Source: Actinosynnema pretiosum (GTDB lineage: Bacteria > Actinomycetota > Actinomycetes > Mycobacteriales > Pseudonocardiaceae). From it: 64,000 bases of DNA. The position numbers and the translations under genes were made by a program. The notes beneath the pieces were generated by a model. That model saw only the letters and a program-made list of their open reading frames with translations, did not search any database and had not been told where the DNA came from. The first letter of the stretch is position 1. Each line of letters starts with the position of its first letter. Shown one piece after another: positions 56,942 to 64,000 of this stretch. The stretch spans positions 1 to 64,000 of the forward strand of contig NZ_JAMTCF010000019.1 in the NCBI RefSeq assembly GCF_024171695.1, in the 5' to 3' direction.

Positions 56942-58048
56942 TCAGCAGTACAGGTTGCCGCCCGGCGTGGCGCCCAGCACCCCGACGAAGCGGTTGTAGG
57001 CGTCGACCCGGCTCTGGACCTGACCGGGGTTGCCGCCGTTGCACTCGATCGACCCGTTGATGCTGCGGATCGTCTCGCCGAAGCCGCGCCCGTTGACCAT
57101 CGCGTTGTGCGGGGTCATGGTGCCGGGACCGGTCTGGGTGTTCCAGTACCAGAGCGCGGTCTTCCAGGCCACGGCCGAGTCGTTCTGCACCAGCCACGGG
57201 TTGGTCAGCAGCGGCAGGCCCAGCGCGTCGCCCGCGGCCTTGTAGTTGAAGTTCCAGCTGAGCTGGATCGGGCCGCGGCCGTAGTACGCGGCGTTGCCCG
57301 CCGGGCACCCGTACGGCTGGCCGGTGTCGCAGTAGTGCGGGTAGTTCGCGGTGTTCTGCTCCACGATGTGGACCAGCCCGCCGGTCTCGTGGTTGACGTT
57401 GGCCAGGAAGGCCGCCGCCTCCTGCTTCTTCACCGTGTCGCTGCCCGTGTTGGCGAAGCCGGGGTACGCGCTGAGCGCCGCCACGAGACCGCTGTAGGAG
57501 TAGAAGGAGTTCCGGCCGGGGAACATCGAGTTGAACTGCGACTCGCTGACCACGAACGAACCGGGGTTCGGCGGCTGGTCGCCACCGCCGCCGCAGGTGT
57601 GCGGCTTCCAGTACCAAGTGCTGATCACCGGGTCGTAACCGGGGTTCTCGTGCTCGGCGATGTAGTACTTGCCGTTCGTGTACTTCACGATGGACCCGGC
57701 GGCGTACCACTGACCGGCCACCCAGTTCGGGTGGTTGCAGTTGCCGTTGCCGGGCTGGGTGCCGCCGCCGCACCCGTTGTGCGGCTCCCAGTACCAGGTG
57801 CTGATGACCGGGTCGTAACCGGGGTTCTCGTGCTCGGCGATGTAGTACTTGCCGTCGGTGTACTTCACGATGGAGCCAGCGGCGTACCACTGGCCCGCGG
57901 TCCAGGTGGTCCAACTGCAGTCCGCCTGGACGGCCGCGGCGGTCTTGGCGCTCGCGGGCTCGGTGCCCGCGGTCGCGGGGATGACGGCCGCGAGCGCCGC
58001 CACCACGACGAGGGCGGCGGAGGCCGCCACCGCACGGATTCTCGACAC
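56942..58048 (-). CDS. GH19 chitinase with two tandem CBM5/12 modules
   Basis: 368 residues. Signal peptide about 1-28. Residues 44-90 and 104-150 are two nearly identical chitin-binding modules sharing QWYAAGSIVKYT and YYIAEHENPGYDPVISTWYW, exactly 60 residues apart. Residues 163-368 are a GH19 catalytic domain with acid Glu221 (NHETGG), base Glu230 and YYGRGPIQLSWNFNY; the last residues GGNLYC close it. It is the short bacterial, antifungal type of class. A dre-like site and a LacI-type box lie upstream at 58110 and 58168. GTG 58048 follows GGGAG at 11 bases. Confidence 0.95.
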   Translation of the reverse strand: MSRIRAVAASAALVVVAALAAVIPATAGTEPASAKTAAAVQADCSWTTWTAGQWYAAGSIVKYTDGKYYIAEHENPGYDPVISTWYWEPHNGCGGGTQPGNGNCNHPNWVAGQWYAAGSIVKYTNGKYYIAEHENPGYDPVISTWYWKPHTCGGGGDQPPNPGSFVVSESQFNSMFPGRNSFYSYSGLVAALSAYPGFANTGSDTVKKQEAAAFLANVNHETGGLVHIVEQNTANYPHYCDTGQPYGCPAGNAAYYGRGPIQLSWNFNYKAAGDALGLPLLTNPWLVQNDSAVAWKTALWYWNTQTGPGTMTPHNAMVNGRGFGETIRSINGSIECNGGNPGQVQSRVDAYNRFVGVLGATPGGNLYC

Positions 58049-58109
58049 GTGATCACATCTCCCGGTTGGGGCGCTTTGCGTGCCTGACAGTCTCCAGACT
58101 CAACCGGAT

Positions 58110-58121
58110 TGGTCTACACCA
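58110..58121. promoter_or_regulatory. dre-like site at chitinase promoter
   Basis: TGGTCTACACCA differs from the perfect DasR palindrome at one central base. It is 62 bases upstream of the GH19 start, a position at which a repressor would block transcription. Confidence 0.65.
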
Positions 58122-58167
58122 GTCAAGGCCATCCGGATTCCATTCGGGGGCGACGAACCCCTAACAA

Positions 58168-58181
58168 TGAGAGCGCTCCCA
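58168..58181. promoter_or_regulatory. CebR-like box (one mismatch) at chitinase promoter
   Basis: TGAGAGCGCTCCCA matches the CebR operator TGGGAGCGCTCCCA at 13 of 14 positions. It lies 120 bases upstream of the GH19 start, further out than the dre-like site. Confidence 0.5.
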
Positions 58182-58465
58182 TGCAGGTCAACCCCTATGT
58201 GGTCCATTGTGGACGATCAAGTTCGGAGGGTGGGGGGAACCCCGGTTTTCAGCGGACCACCACCTGTTTCGGGTGCGGGATAGCGGTTGGGGGGCGGGGC
58301 GGCGGGAGCGCGGGAGCGGACCCGGCGCGCGACCGGGAGGAGGGCGACGGGCGGGTGGCGAGATCACCGGCGTGCCACCCAGGATCGACTGAACGGCTGC
58401 GCGACATGACGGTGGCGACGGCGGCGGCCACGGCCACGGCCACGGCAGCCCGCCCCGAACCACAA

Positions 58466-58503
58466 CCCGACCCGACCCGACCCGACCCGACCCGACCCGA
58501 CCT
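58466..58503. repeat. CCGAC pentanucleotide microsatellite
   Basis: About seven uninterrupted copies of CCCGA/CCGAC. It is non-coding, in the gap between the chitinase and reductase genes. Confidence 0.8.
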
Positions 58504-58702
58504 CGACGCTGCCCCACTCCCGATCTCGACTTCAACTCGGACTCGGACTCGGACTCGACCCCGGTCCCGGCCTCGGTCTCAAGCTCGGTCTCGACCCCGG
58601 TCTCAGTCCCGGCCACGGCCTCAGTCTCGGTCTCAATCCCGGTCTCAATCTCAAACCTGAGAGTGGGGCCGGGGTCGGACCTATGGGAGCGAGGCCGGTT
58701 TG

Positions 58703-58883
58703 AGTGAACGGACCACTCGCCCAAGGAGGGTGAACGGACCAATCACCACCGAGCCCTGGTAAACGGACCGATCACCGCTGACCAGCGAAGAGTCAACTCG
58801 CACAGCCCCAAGTGAACGGTCCGTTCACCTCAACCCCGTGAACGGTCCGTTCGCTTCCAACCGGGTTGAACGGTCCGTTCAAC
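58703..58883. repeat. Six-copy cluster of the GTGAACGGTCCGTTCAC palindrome
   Basis: Copies at 58703-58718 (degenerate), 58730-58746, 58759-58775, 58812-58828 (perfect), 58838-58854 (one change) and 58865-58883 (GTTGAACGGTCCGTTCAAC, perfect). Central base is A in the first three and T in the last three, i.e. the orientation is reversed. Same motif as 26692-27081. Confidence 0.75.
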
Positions 58884-58982
58884 CGGGATCGGGAAACCGA
58901 GAGCGCGAACCGCCCGGTCAGCAGTCCGTCATCGAACAAGCGGTCAATCGCATCGCCATCAACGACATCGCACGCCGTTTGA

Positions 58983-60044
58983 TCAATTGACCCGGAGGAG
59001 GGTTTTGCCCACGGTGTGGCGGGCTTCGATTGCGGCGTGGGCTTCGGGGGCGCGTTCCAGGGGGAACCGCTGGCCTACGACGGGTTTCAGCGTTCCGGTC
59101 TCCGCGTGTCGAAGCGCTTCCCGGAAGGCCGCCCTGATCCGGTCGGGGGTCGGACGTTCCGGGCGCACCAGTTCAACCCCGCGCCGAGCCGCATCCACGG
59201 GGTCGACGGCGGACCACTCGCCGCTCGCCAAGCCGTAGCTGACCATCCGGCCGCCCGATCTCAGCAAGCCGTGCGCCGTCCGCCCCAGCGGTCCGCCCAC
59301 GCCGTCGAAGACCACGTCCACCTCGCCCACCAACCCCTCCCAGCCGGTGATCGAGTAGTCCACGGCACGCGCTGCCCCCAGATCGCGGACCAGTCCGACC
59401 TTGCGCGTCCCACCCGCCGCACCCACCACCTCGGCCCCCGCAGCCGTCGCCAGTTGGACGAGCAGGCTTCCCACCCCACCCGCTGCCGCGAGCACCAGCA
59501 CGCGCTTCACCGAATCCGGGACCCGCCCTCCGCCCTCAGCCGCATCGGCAGCGGCACCACCGCCCCTCGGCTGAGCACCGACCCCCGCACCCGACTCTGC
59601 AAGATCACCACGCCCGGCGGCAGGCCCCACCACCAACCCAGCCGCCCGAAGGTTCAACACCGCCGTCCGCCCATCCGCCACCAGGGCCGCCGCCTCGTCA
59701 ACGCCCACCCCTTCCGGCACCACCACCGCCTCCGCAGCGTCCACCACCACCCGCTCCGCGTACCCCCCGCTCCCCCCGGTACTGGCCGCCACCACCCGCC
59801 CCAGCAGTTCCCCGCTCACCCCGTCCCCCACTGCGGTCACCACCCCAGCCACCCCACCGCCAGGCACATACGGAACCCGTACCGGCCACGGAGCGTTACC
59901 GGCGCGCGCCTGCGTTTCCACGAACGTGACAGCCGCCCAGACCACCTCCACCAGCACCTGCCCGCCCCCCGGCACCGGGTCGTCCACCTGCTCCACCCGC
60001 AGCACCTCGGGCCCGCCGAACTCCGTCACCCGCACCAACCGCAC
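58983..60044 (-). CDS. Quinone oxidoreductase-like MDR enzyme
   Basis: 353 residues from GTG 60044, behind GGAGG. N-terminal GroES-like part (RVTEFGGPEVLRVEQVDDPV, VPYVPGGGVAGVV) and Rossmann half with LAAAGGVGSLLVQLATAAGA and the C-terminal ARHTVGKTLLRVN. Zinc-ligand Cys are absent, as expected for NADPH:quinone reductases. Between residues about 140 and 180 there is a Gly/Ala-rich insertion (GRGDLAESGAGVGAQPRGGG) not seen in the family, in keeping with low-complexity expansions elsewhere in this region. Confidence 0.86.
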   Translation of the reverse strand: MRLVRVTEFGGPEVLRVEQVDDPVPGGGQVLVEVVWAAVTFVETQARAGNAPWPVRVPYVPGGGVAGVVTAVGDGVSGELLGRVVAASTGGSGGYAERVVVDAAEAVVVPEGVGVDEAAALVADGRTAVLNLRAAGLVVGPAAGRGDLAESGAGVGAQPRGGGAAADAAEGGGRVPDSVKRVLVLAAAGGVGSLLVQLATAAGAEVVGAAGGTRKVGLVRDLGAARAVDYSITGWEGLVGEVDVVFDGVGGPLGRTAHGLLRSGGRMVSYGLASGEWSAVDPVDAARRGVELVRPERPTPDRIRAAFREALRHAETGTLKPVVGQRFPLERAPEAHAAIEARHTVGKTLLRVN

Positions 60045-60080
60045 CGAATTCCTCCTTCACCGACACCCGCCCCCAACCCC

Positions 60081-60240
60081 CGGCCAGACCCGGCCAGACC
60101 CGGCCAGACCCGGCCAGACCCGGCCCCCGGCCAGCCTCCGCTAGCCCCGACTAGACCTGGCCAGCCCCAGCTAGACCTGGCCAGACCTGGGCAGGCCCGG
60201 CCAGCCCCAGCCAGACTTGGGCAGGCCTGGGTTCACCACC
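60081..60240. repeat. CGGCCAGACC decamer array
   Basis: Four exact copies of CGGCCAGACC run from 60081 to 60120; diverged copies with TAGACCTGGCCAG continue to about 60240, just upstream of the reductase start. Confidence 0.75.
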
Positions 60241-60540
60241 GGCGCCCCCGGCCAGACCTGGGCCACCCCCAGACCCACCGCCTGGCCCGCCACCAAGCCG
60301 ACGGCCACGCCACCCCAGGCCCCAACCATCAGCCCAACACCGCGCCGCCCCCAGGCCCAACTACCAACCCGTCAGGCACCACCCACCACCCGCCACCACC
60401 GCGCCGCCCAGGGCCACCACCCCGCCTCATGGCCACCCTCCGCCCCGTCTCATGGCCCAACCACCAATCCGCCAAGCACCACTCGCCACCACCGCGCCGC
60501 CTTAAGGTCGCCACCGACCCGCCTCATGGCCGCCCCCGCC

Positions 60541-60810
60541 CGCCCCAGTCCCCAGTCCAGCCCCAGTCCCCGGTCCCCGGCCCCGGCCCCGGTCCCTGGT
60601 CCCCGATCCCTGGTCCCCGATCCCTGGTCCCTGGTCCCCGATCCCTGGTCCCTGGTCCTTGGTCCCTGGTCCAGCCTCAGCCCCCAGCCCAACTCCAGTC
60701 CCCAGCCCAACTCCAGCCCAACTCCACCCCTCAGCCCTCAGCCCGACCCCAGCCCCAGCCCCAGCCCCGACCCAGACCCAGACCCAGACCCAGACCCAGC
60801 CTGCGACCTG
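60541..60810. repeat. Degenerate CCCTGGTCC / CCCAGTCC satellite
   Basis: A pyrimidine-biased array: CCCAGTCC units (60541-60580), alternating TCCCTGGTCC and CCGATCCCTGG units (60590-60670), then CAGCCC and CAGACC hexamers (60670-60805, six or so copies of CCCAGA). Simple-sequence expansion is the likely origin. Confidence 0.7.
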
Positions 60811-60868
60811 AACCGCACCGGAGGTCAAGCCCGTCCTTGTCCCCGCCCCCGAACTGCCCCTACCCTCC

Positions 60869-60884
60869 CTGGGAGCGCTCCCAG
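60869..60884. promoter_or_regulatory. Perfect CebR-type operator at GH9 promoter
   Basis: CTGGGAGCGCTCCCAG is a perfect 16-base palindrome containing the published CebR box TGGGAGCGCTCCCA. It lies 43 bases upstream of the GH9 start. CebR is a LacI-family repressor of cellulase genes in Streptomyces, released by cellobiose or cellotriose. Confidence 0.8.
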
Positions 60885-60926
60885 AACCGTGTTCACCCGA
60901 CGTCAGAGCAGACGGAGGAAGACCGC

Positions 60927-63554
60927 ATGAGACCGCGCACCCCCGCCCCCCGGCGTGCGATCGCCGCATCGGCGGCACTGGCTCTGCTCGCCGCAGCAGC
61001 CACTGCGGCCCCCGCCACCGCACAATCCGACCAGCGGGCGACCCCCGATCGGGGGCAGTCACCCACCGTGACGCAGGCCTACGAGCGGATCGTCAACGGG
61101 TCGTTCGCCTCCGGCACCGCCGACCCCTGGTGGGCGGGTTCCGGCGTGTCCAACCGGCTCGTCGACGGCGAGCTGTGCGCACGGGTCCCCGGCGGCACCG
61201 CCAACCCGTGGGACGCCCTGATCGGCCAGAACGGCGTCCCGTTCGAGGCGGGTCAGGAGTACGCGCTCACGTTCACCGCCAGGGCCGACCGACCGCGCCC
61301 CGCAGCCGCCGCGCTCGGCGAGGGCGTCAGCCCGTACCGCCAGATCGCCAAGCACGACGTGCAGCTCACCACCGAGCGCCAGACCTTCACCTTCACCTTC
61401 ACCTCGGACCTGGACTTCCCCGACGCGGGCGCGGGCCAGCTCACCTTCCACCTGGGCGCGCTGCCCGAGGAGAGCACGGTCTGCGTCGACGACGTCTCCC
61501 TCGTCGGCGGGGTGAAGCCGCCGGGCGGCGAGCCCACCGGCCCGGCGCGCAAGGTCCTCGTCGACCAGGTCGGCTACCTGCCGAAGGGCCCGAAGCACGC
61601 CACCGCGCTGCACCCGGCGACCACCCCGCAGCCGTGGACCCTCACCAGGGGCGCGACCACCGTCGCCAGCGGCACCACCACCCCGAAGCCCGCCGACGCG
61701 GCCTCGGGCGACCCGGTGCACCTGATCGACTTCTCCGCCGTCGAGACCGAGGGCGCGGACTACGTGCTCACCGTCGGCGAGGAGTCCAGCTTCCCGTTCG
61801 AGATCGGCACCACCCACCTGGCGGATCTCCGCACCGACGCGCTGAAGTTCTTCTACCACCAGCGCAGCGGCACCCCGATCGAGGCCGCCCACGTGGGTGA
61901 GACCTACGCCCGCCCGGCCGGTCACGTCGACGTCGCCCCGAACAAGGGCGACAGCGCCGTCGGCTGCCTGGTCGACTGCGGCTACACCCTGGACGTGCGG
62001 GGCGGCTGGTACGACGCGGGCGACCACGGCAAGTACGTGGTCAACGGCGGCATCTCGGTCTGGCAGGTGCTCAACGCCTACGAGCGCGCCAAGCTCAAGG
62101 GCGCCGACGCCGCGCTCGGCGACGGGAAGCTGAACATCCCGGAGAGCGGCAACGGCGTGCCGGACGTGCTGGACGAGGCCCGCTGGGAGGTCGAGTTCCT
62201 GCTCAGGATGCAGGCCCCGGATGGCATGGTCCACCACAAGATCCACGACGTGAACTGGACCGGCCTCCCCCTGCTCCCGCACCAGGACCCGCAGGCCCGC
62301 AGGCTGTCCCCGACGAGCACCGCGGCGACCCTGAACGCGGCGGCCGTGGCGGCGCAGGCCGCGCGGTTGTGGCGCTCGGTCGACCCGGCGTTCGCCGACC
62401 GGACCCTCGCGGCGGCCGAGCGCGCCTACGCGGCGGCGAAGGCGAACCCGGCCAAGCTCGCCGACCCGAACGACGCCACCGGCGGCGGCGCGTACAACGA
62501 CAACGACGTCAGCGACGAGTTCTACTGGGCGGCGGCCGAGCTGCTGACCACCACCGGCAAGTCCGGCTACCGCGCCGACGTCACCTCGTCGCCGCACTAC
62601 AAGGCAGCCGCGCTGAACGGCCGGGGCATCGACTGGGCGTACACCGCGCCGCTGGGCGACGTGACGCTCGCCCTGGTCCCGAACGGCCTGCCCGCCGCCG
62701 ACGTCGCGGCGACCAGGGCCCGGTTCGCCCAGGTCGCGGACGGGATGCTGGCGCAGGCGGCGGCGCAGAACTACCCGGCCCCGTACGAGACGGTGAACTA
62801 CGACTGGGGCTCGAACGGCCTGATCGCCAACAACGGCGGCGTGCTGAGCGTGGCGTTCGACCTGACGGGTGAGGCGAAGTACCGGGACGGGGCGTTCGAG
62901 GCGCTGCACTACCTGCTGGGCCGTAACCCGGTCGGGTACTCCTACGTCACCGGTTACGGCGAGCAGCCGGTGCGGAACGTGCACCACCGGCACTGGGCGA
63001 ACCAGCTGGACCCGTCGCTGCCGATCGCGCCCCCCGGCGTGCTGTCGGGCGGTCCGAACAGCGCGCTGCAGGACCCGGTGGCGGCCAGGCTGCTGCAGGG
63101 CTGCGCGCCGCAGAAGTGCTTCGTGGACCACATCGAGGCGTACTCGGTCAACGAGGTCACGGTGAACTGGAACTCGGCGCTGGTGTGGCTGTCCTCGTGG
63201 GCGGCGGAGGTCGCGGAGGCGCCGCAGCAGCCGGAGGGCGGCTGCTCGGTGTCGTACCGGGCGAGCTCGTGGTCGAACGGCTTCTCGGCGAACCTGGTGC
63301 TGCGCAACACCGGTGACCAGCCGTGGTCGGCCTGGGAGCTCGGCTTCACCTTCCCCGGTGACCAGCGCATCACCCAGTCGTGGTCTGGCGTGTGGAGCCA
63401 GGACGGCAGCCGGGTGCGCGCCGCCAACGCGGCCTGGAACGGCTCGGTGCCGCCCGGCGGTTCGGTGCACCTCGGGTTCACCGGCTCGCACGGCGGGACG
63501 AACCAGGACCCGACCGGGTTCTCGGTGAACGGCGCCCGCTGCGCGGCGGGCTGA
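60927..63554 (+). CDS. GH9 cellulase with CBM4-like, Ig-like and CBM2 modules
   Basis: 875 residues. Signal peptide about 1-33 (ends PATAQ). Residues 50-200: CBM4/9-type sandwich (ERIVNGSFASGTADPWWAGS). Residues about 208-295: Ig-like CelD_N domain (KVLVDQVGYLPKGPKHATAL). Residues 300-760: GH9 (alpha/alpha)6 domain with WYDAGDHGKYV (Asp363 and Asp366, base region) and acid Glu743 (YSVNEVTVNW). C-terminal 100 residues: CBM2-type module (CSVSYRASSWSNGFSANLVL). It is an endo- or processive cellulase. ATG 60927 follows GGAGG by eight bases; a perfect CebR-type box lies just upstream. Confidence 0.95.
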   Translation: MRPRTPAPRRAIAASAALALLAAAATAAPATAQSDQRATPDRGQSPTVTQAYERIVNGSFASGTADPWWAGSGVSNRLVDGELCARVPGGTANPWDALIGQNGVPFEAGQEYALTFTARADRPRPAAAALGEGVSPYRQIAKHDVQLTTERQTFTFTFTSDLDFPDAGAGQLTFHLGALPEESTVCVDDVSLVGGVKPPGGEPTGPARKVLVDQVGYLPKGPKHATALHPATTPQPWTLTRGATTVASGTTTPKPADAASGDPVHLIDFSAVETEGADYVLTVGEESSFPFEIGTTHLADLRTDALKFFYHQRSGTPIEAAHVGETYARPAGHVDVAPNKGDSAVGCLVDCGYTLDVRGGWYDAGDHGKYVVNGGISVWQVLNAYERAKLKGADAALGDGKLNIPESGNGVPDVLDEARWEVEFLLRMQAPDGMVHHKIHDVNWTGLPLLPHQDPQARRLSPTSTAATLNAAAVAAQAARLWRSVDPAFADRTLAAAERAYAAAKANPAKLADPNDATGGGAYNDNDVSDEFYWAAAELLTTTGKSGYRADVTSSPHYKAAALNGRGIDWAYTAPLGDVTLALVPNGLPAADVAATRARFAQVADGMLAQAAAQNYPAPYETVNYDWGSNGLIANNGGVLSVAFDLTGEAKYRDGAFEALHYLLGRNPVGYSYVTGYGEQPVRNVHHRHWANQLDPSLPIAPPGVLSGGPNSALQDPVAARLLQGCAPQKCFVDHIEAYSVNEVTVNWNSALVWLSSWAAEVAEAPQQPEGGCSVSYRASSWSNGFSANLVLRNTGDQPWSAWELGFTFPGDQRITQSWSGVWSQDGSRVRAANAAWNGSVPPGGSVHLGFTGSHGGTNQDPTGFSVNGARCAAG

Positions 63555-63571
63555 GCAAGGCGCGGCATCGT

Positions 63572-63611
63572 CCGGCGGGGGTCCACCGCGGCACTCCCGG
63601 TCCCCCGCCGG
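63572..63611. terminator. Hairpin after the GH9 gene
   Basis: CCGGCGGGGG (63572-63581) pairs with CCCCCGCCGG (63602-63611) across a 20-base loop; the convergent SDR gene ends at 63620. Confidence 0.65.
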
Positions 63612-63619
63612 GCGCTCGG

Positions 63620-64000
63620 CTAGCGGTGCGCGGCCTGGCCGACGGGCCGCACCAGGATCTCGTTGACGTCCACGCCGGGCGGCTGCGAGACCGCGTACAT
63701 GACGGCGCGGCCGACGTCCTCGGGCGCGAGCTTCGGGTCGTCGGCGCGGGAGGCGGGCACGCACCCGGTGTCGGTCAGCCCCGGCTGCACGACGGTGACC
63801 CGCACACCGGTGCCGACGCACTCGGCCCGGATGCCCTGGGCGAGCCCGGTGACGGCCCACTTGGTGGCCGAGTAGAGGTTCCCCGGCCGCACGCCGCGCC
63901 CGGACGCCGAGCCGGTGAGCAGCAGGTGCCCGCGCGAGGCGATCAGGGCGGGCATGGCGGCGCGGGCGGTGAACGCGGGGCCGCACACGTTGGTGACGAC
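63620..64000 (-). CDS. Short-chain dehydrogenase, C-terminal part (runs off window)
   Basis: The frame is open to the right window edge, giving 126 residues of an SDR. It includes the catalytic Ser (LLTGSASG) and the YSATKWAV motif with Tyr and Lys, then VTVVQPGLTDTG and a C-terminal VNEILVRPVGQ. This is the YdfG/serine-dehydrogenase-like type. The nucleotide-binding N-terminus lies beyond the window. It is convergent with the GH9 gene. The substrate is unknown. Confidence 0.88.
   Translation of the reverse strand, partial: VVTNVCGPAFTARAAMPALIASRGHLLLTGSASGRGVRPGNLYSATKWAVTGLAQGIRAECVGTGVRVTVVQPGLTDTGCVPASRADDPKLAPEDVGRAVMYAVSQPPGVDVNEILVRPVGQAAHR

Larger units (their letters stand above)
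58049..58982. other. Intergenic region: chitinase promoter, microsatellites, palindromes
   Basis: No gene. 58100-58185 holds regulatory palindromes of the chitinase gene. 58466-58503 is a run of CCGAC pentamers (about seven copies). 58535-58660 is a degenerate run of GGACTC and CGGTCTC hexamer-like units. 58703-58883 holds the second palindrome cluster. Confidence 0.65.
60045..60926. other. 0.9-kb low-complexity intergenic region
   Basis: No gene. 60061-60240 is built from CGGCCAGACC decamers (four perfect copies at 60081-60120) and diverged CTGGCCAG units. 60240-60540 is C-rich with CACC/CCAGG repeats. 60541-60830 repeats CCCAGTCC, CCCTGGTCC and CCCAGA units. The right end contains the GH9 promoter with its CebR-type box. 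Confidence 0.65.

Noticed and set aside
58109..58660. 183-residue frame with Arg/Ser/Thr/Gln repeats
   Set aside because: It is translation of the CCGAC and CGGTCTC microsatellites and has no ribosome site.
59016..60926. Long N-terminal extension of the GH9 frame
   Set aside because: The extension runs antisense through the reductase gene and through simple repeats; the real start with signal peptide and GGAGG is at 60927.
1..64000. tRNA, rRNA or known riboswitch
   Set aside because: No cloverleaf with T-loop and acceptor pairing and no recognisable riboswitch core was found by eye in the intergenic regions; a covariance-model scan would be decisive.

Overview
The window looks like chromosomal DNA from a high-GC filamentous actinomycete, most likely Pseudonocardiaceae of the Actinosynnema/Saccharothrix type. 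This is inferred from the very high third-position GC, the frequent GTG and TTG starts, the XRE/DUF5753 plus DUF397 gene pair, AfsR/SARP and LAL regulators, a LanM enzyme and several secreted polysaccharide hydrolases. No tRNA, rRNA or CRISPR array was found by eye.

Layout. 1-6.1 kb is accessory: the end of an IS transposase, an XRE/DUF397 pair beside three GTACGTACGC repeats, a reductase/AraC divergent pair, and a compact polymorphic-toxin-like module (DddA/SCP1.201-type deaminase followed by two tandem Imm1 immunity genes). 6.1-13.7 kb holds a coupled pair of SLATT-type membrane proteins, one carrying a SLOG-like domain, a divergent zinc-ribbon SDR-like protein, a hairpin element and a large nuclease-helicase fusion. 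14.3-20.1 kb has a sortase-type surface protein and a DeoR-controlled sugar/polyol ABC operon (regulator, lipoprotein, two permeases, dehydrogenase, no ATPase). 21.2-26.1 kb has a shortened crotonase, a lipoprotein and an orphan LanM synthetase. A repeat-rich gap with an array of palindromes precedes a LAL regulator at 27.3 kb.

30.4-53.9 kb is mostly ordinary chromosome: MOSC protein, aldo/keto reductase, PI-PLC-like secreted protein, hydrolase with divergent MmyB-like regulator, PaaZ, GH16 beta-glucanase, AfsR-like regulator, acyltransferase-SGNH, PAC2, ABC exporter, PucR-type regulator, DUF4230, TetR/SDR pair and RluA-type pseudouridine synthase. Convergent junctions are often closed by long GC-rich hairpins.

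54.0-63.6 kb is a polysaccharide-degradation district: an AA10 LPMO, a GH19 chitinase with duplicated CBM5/12 and a GH9 cellulase with CBM4 and CBM2-like modules. The LPMO and chitinase have DasR-type (dre) palindromes upstream; the cellulase has a perfect CebR-type box and the chitinase an imperfect one. Between them lie microsatellites and a second cluster of the same 17-nt palindrome seen at 26.7-27.1 kb.

Most unusual items: the deaminase/Imm1 module with a 472-bp duplication carrying a relic of the toxin gene tail; the SLOG-SLATT membrane pair; the two palindrome arrays; and a 19-codon ORF joined to its neighbours by start/stop overlaps downstream of lanM. All family assignments are from reading the sequence; no database search was run.
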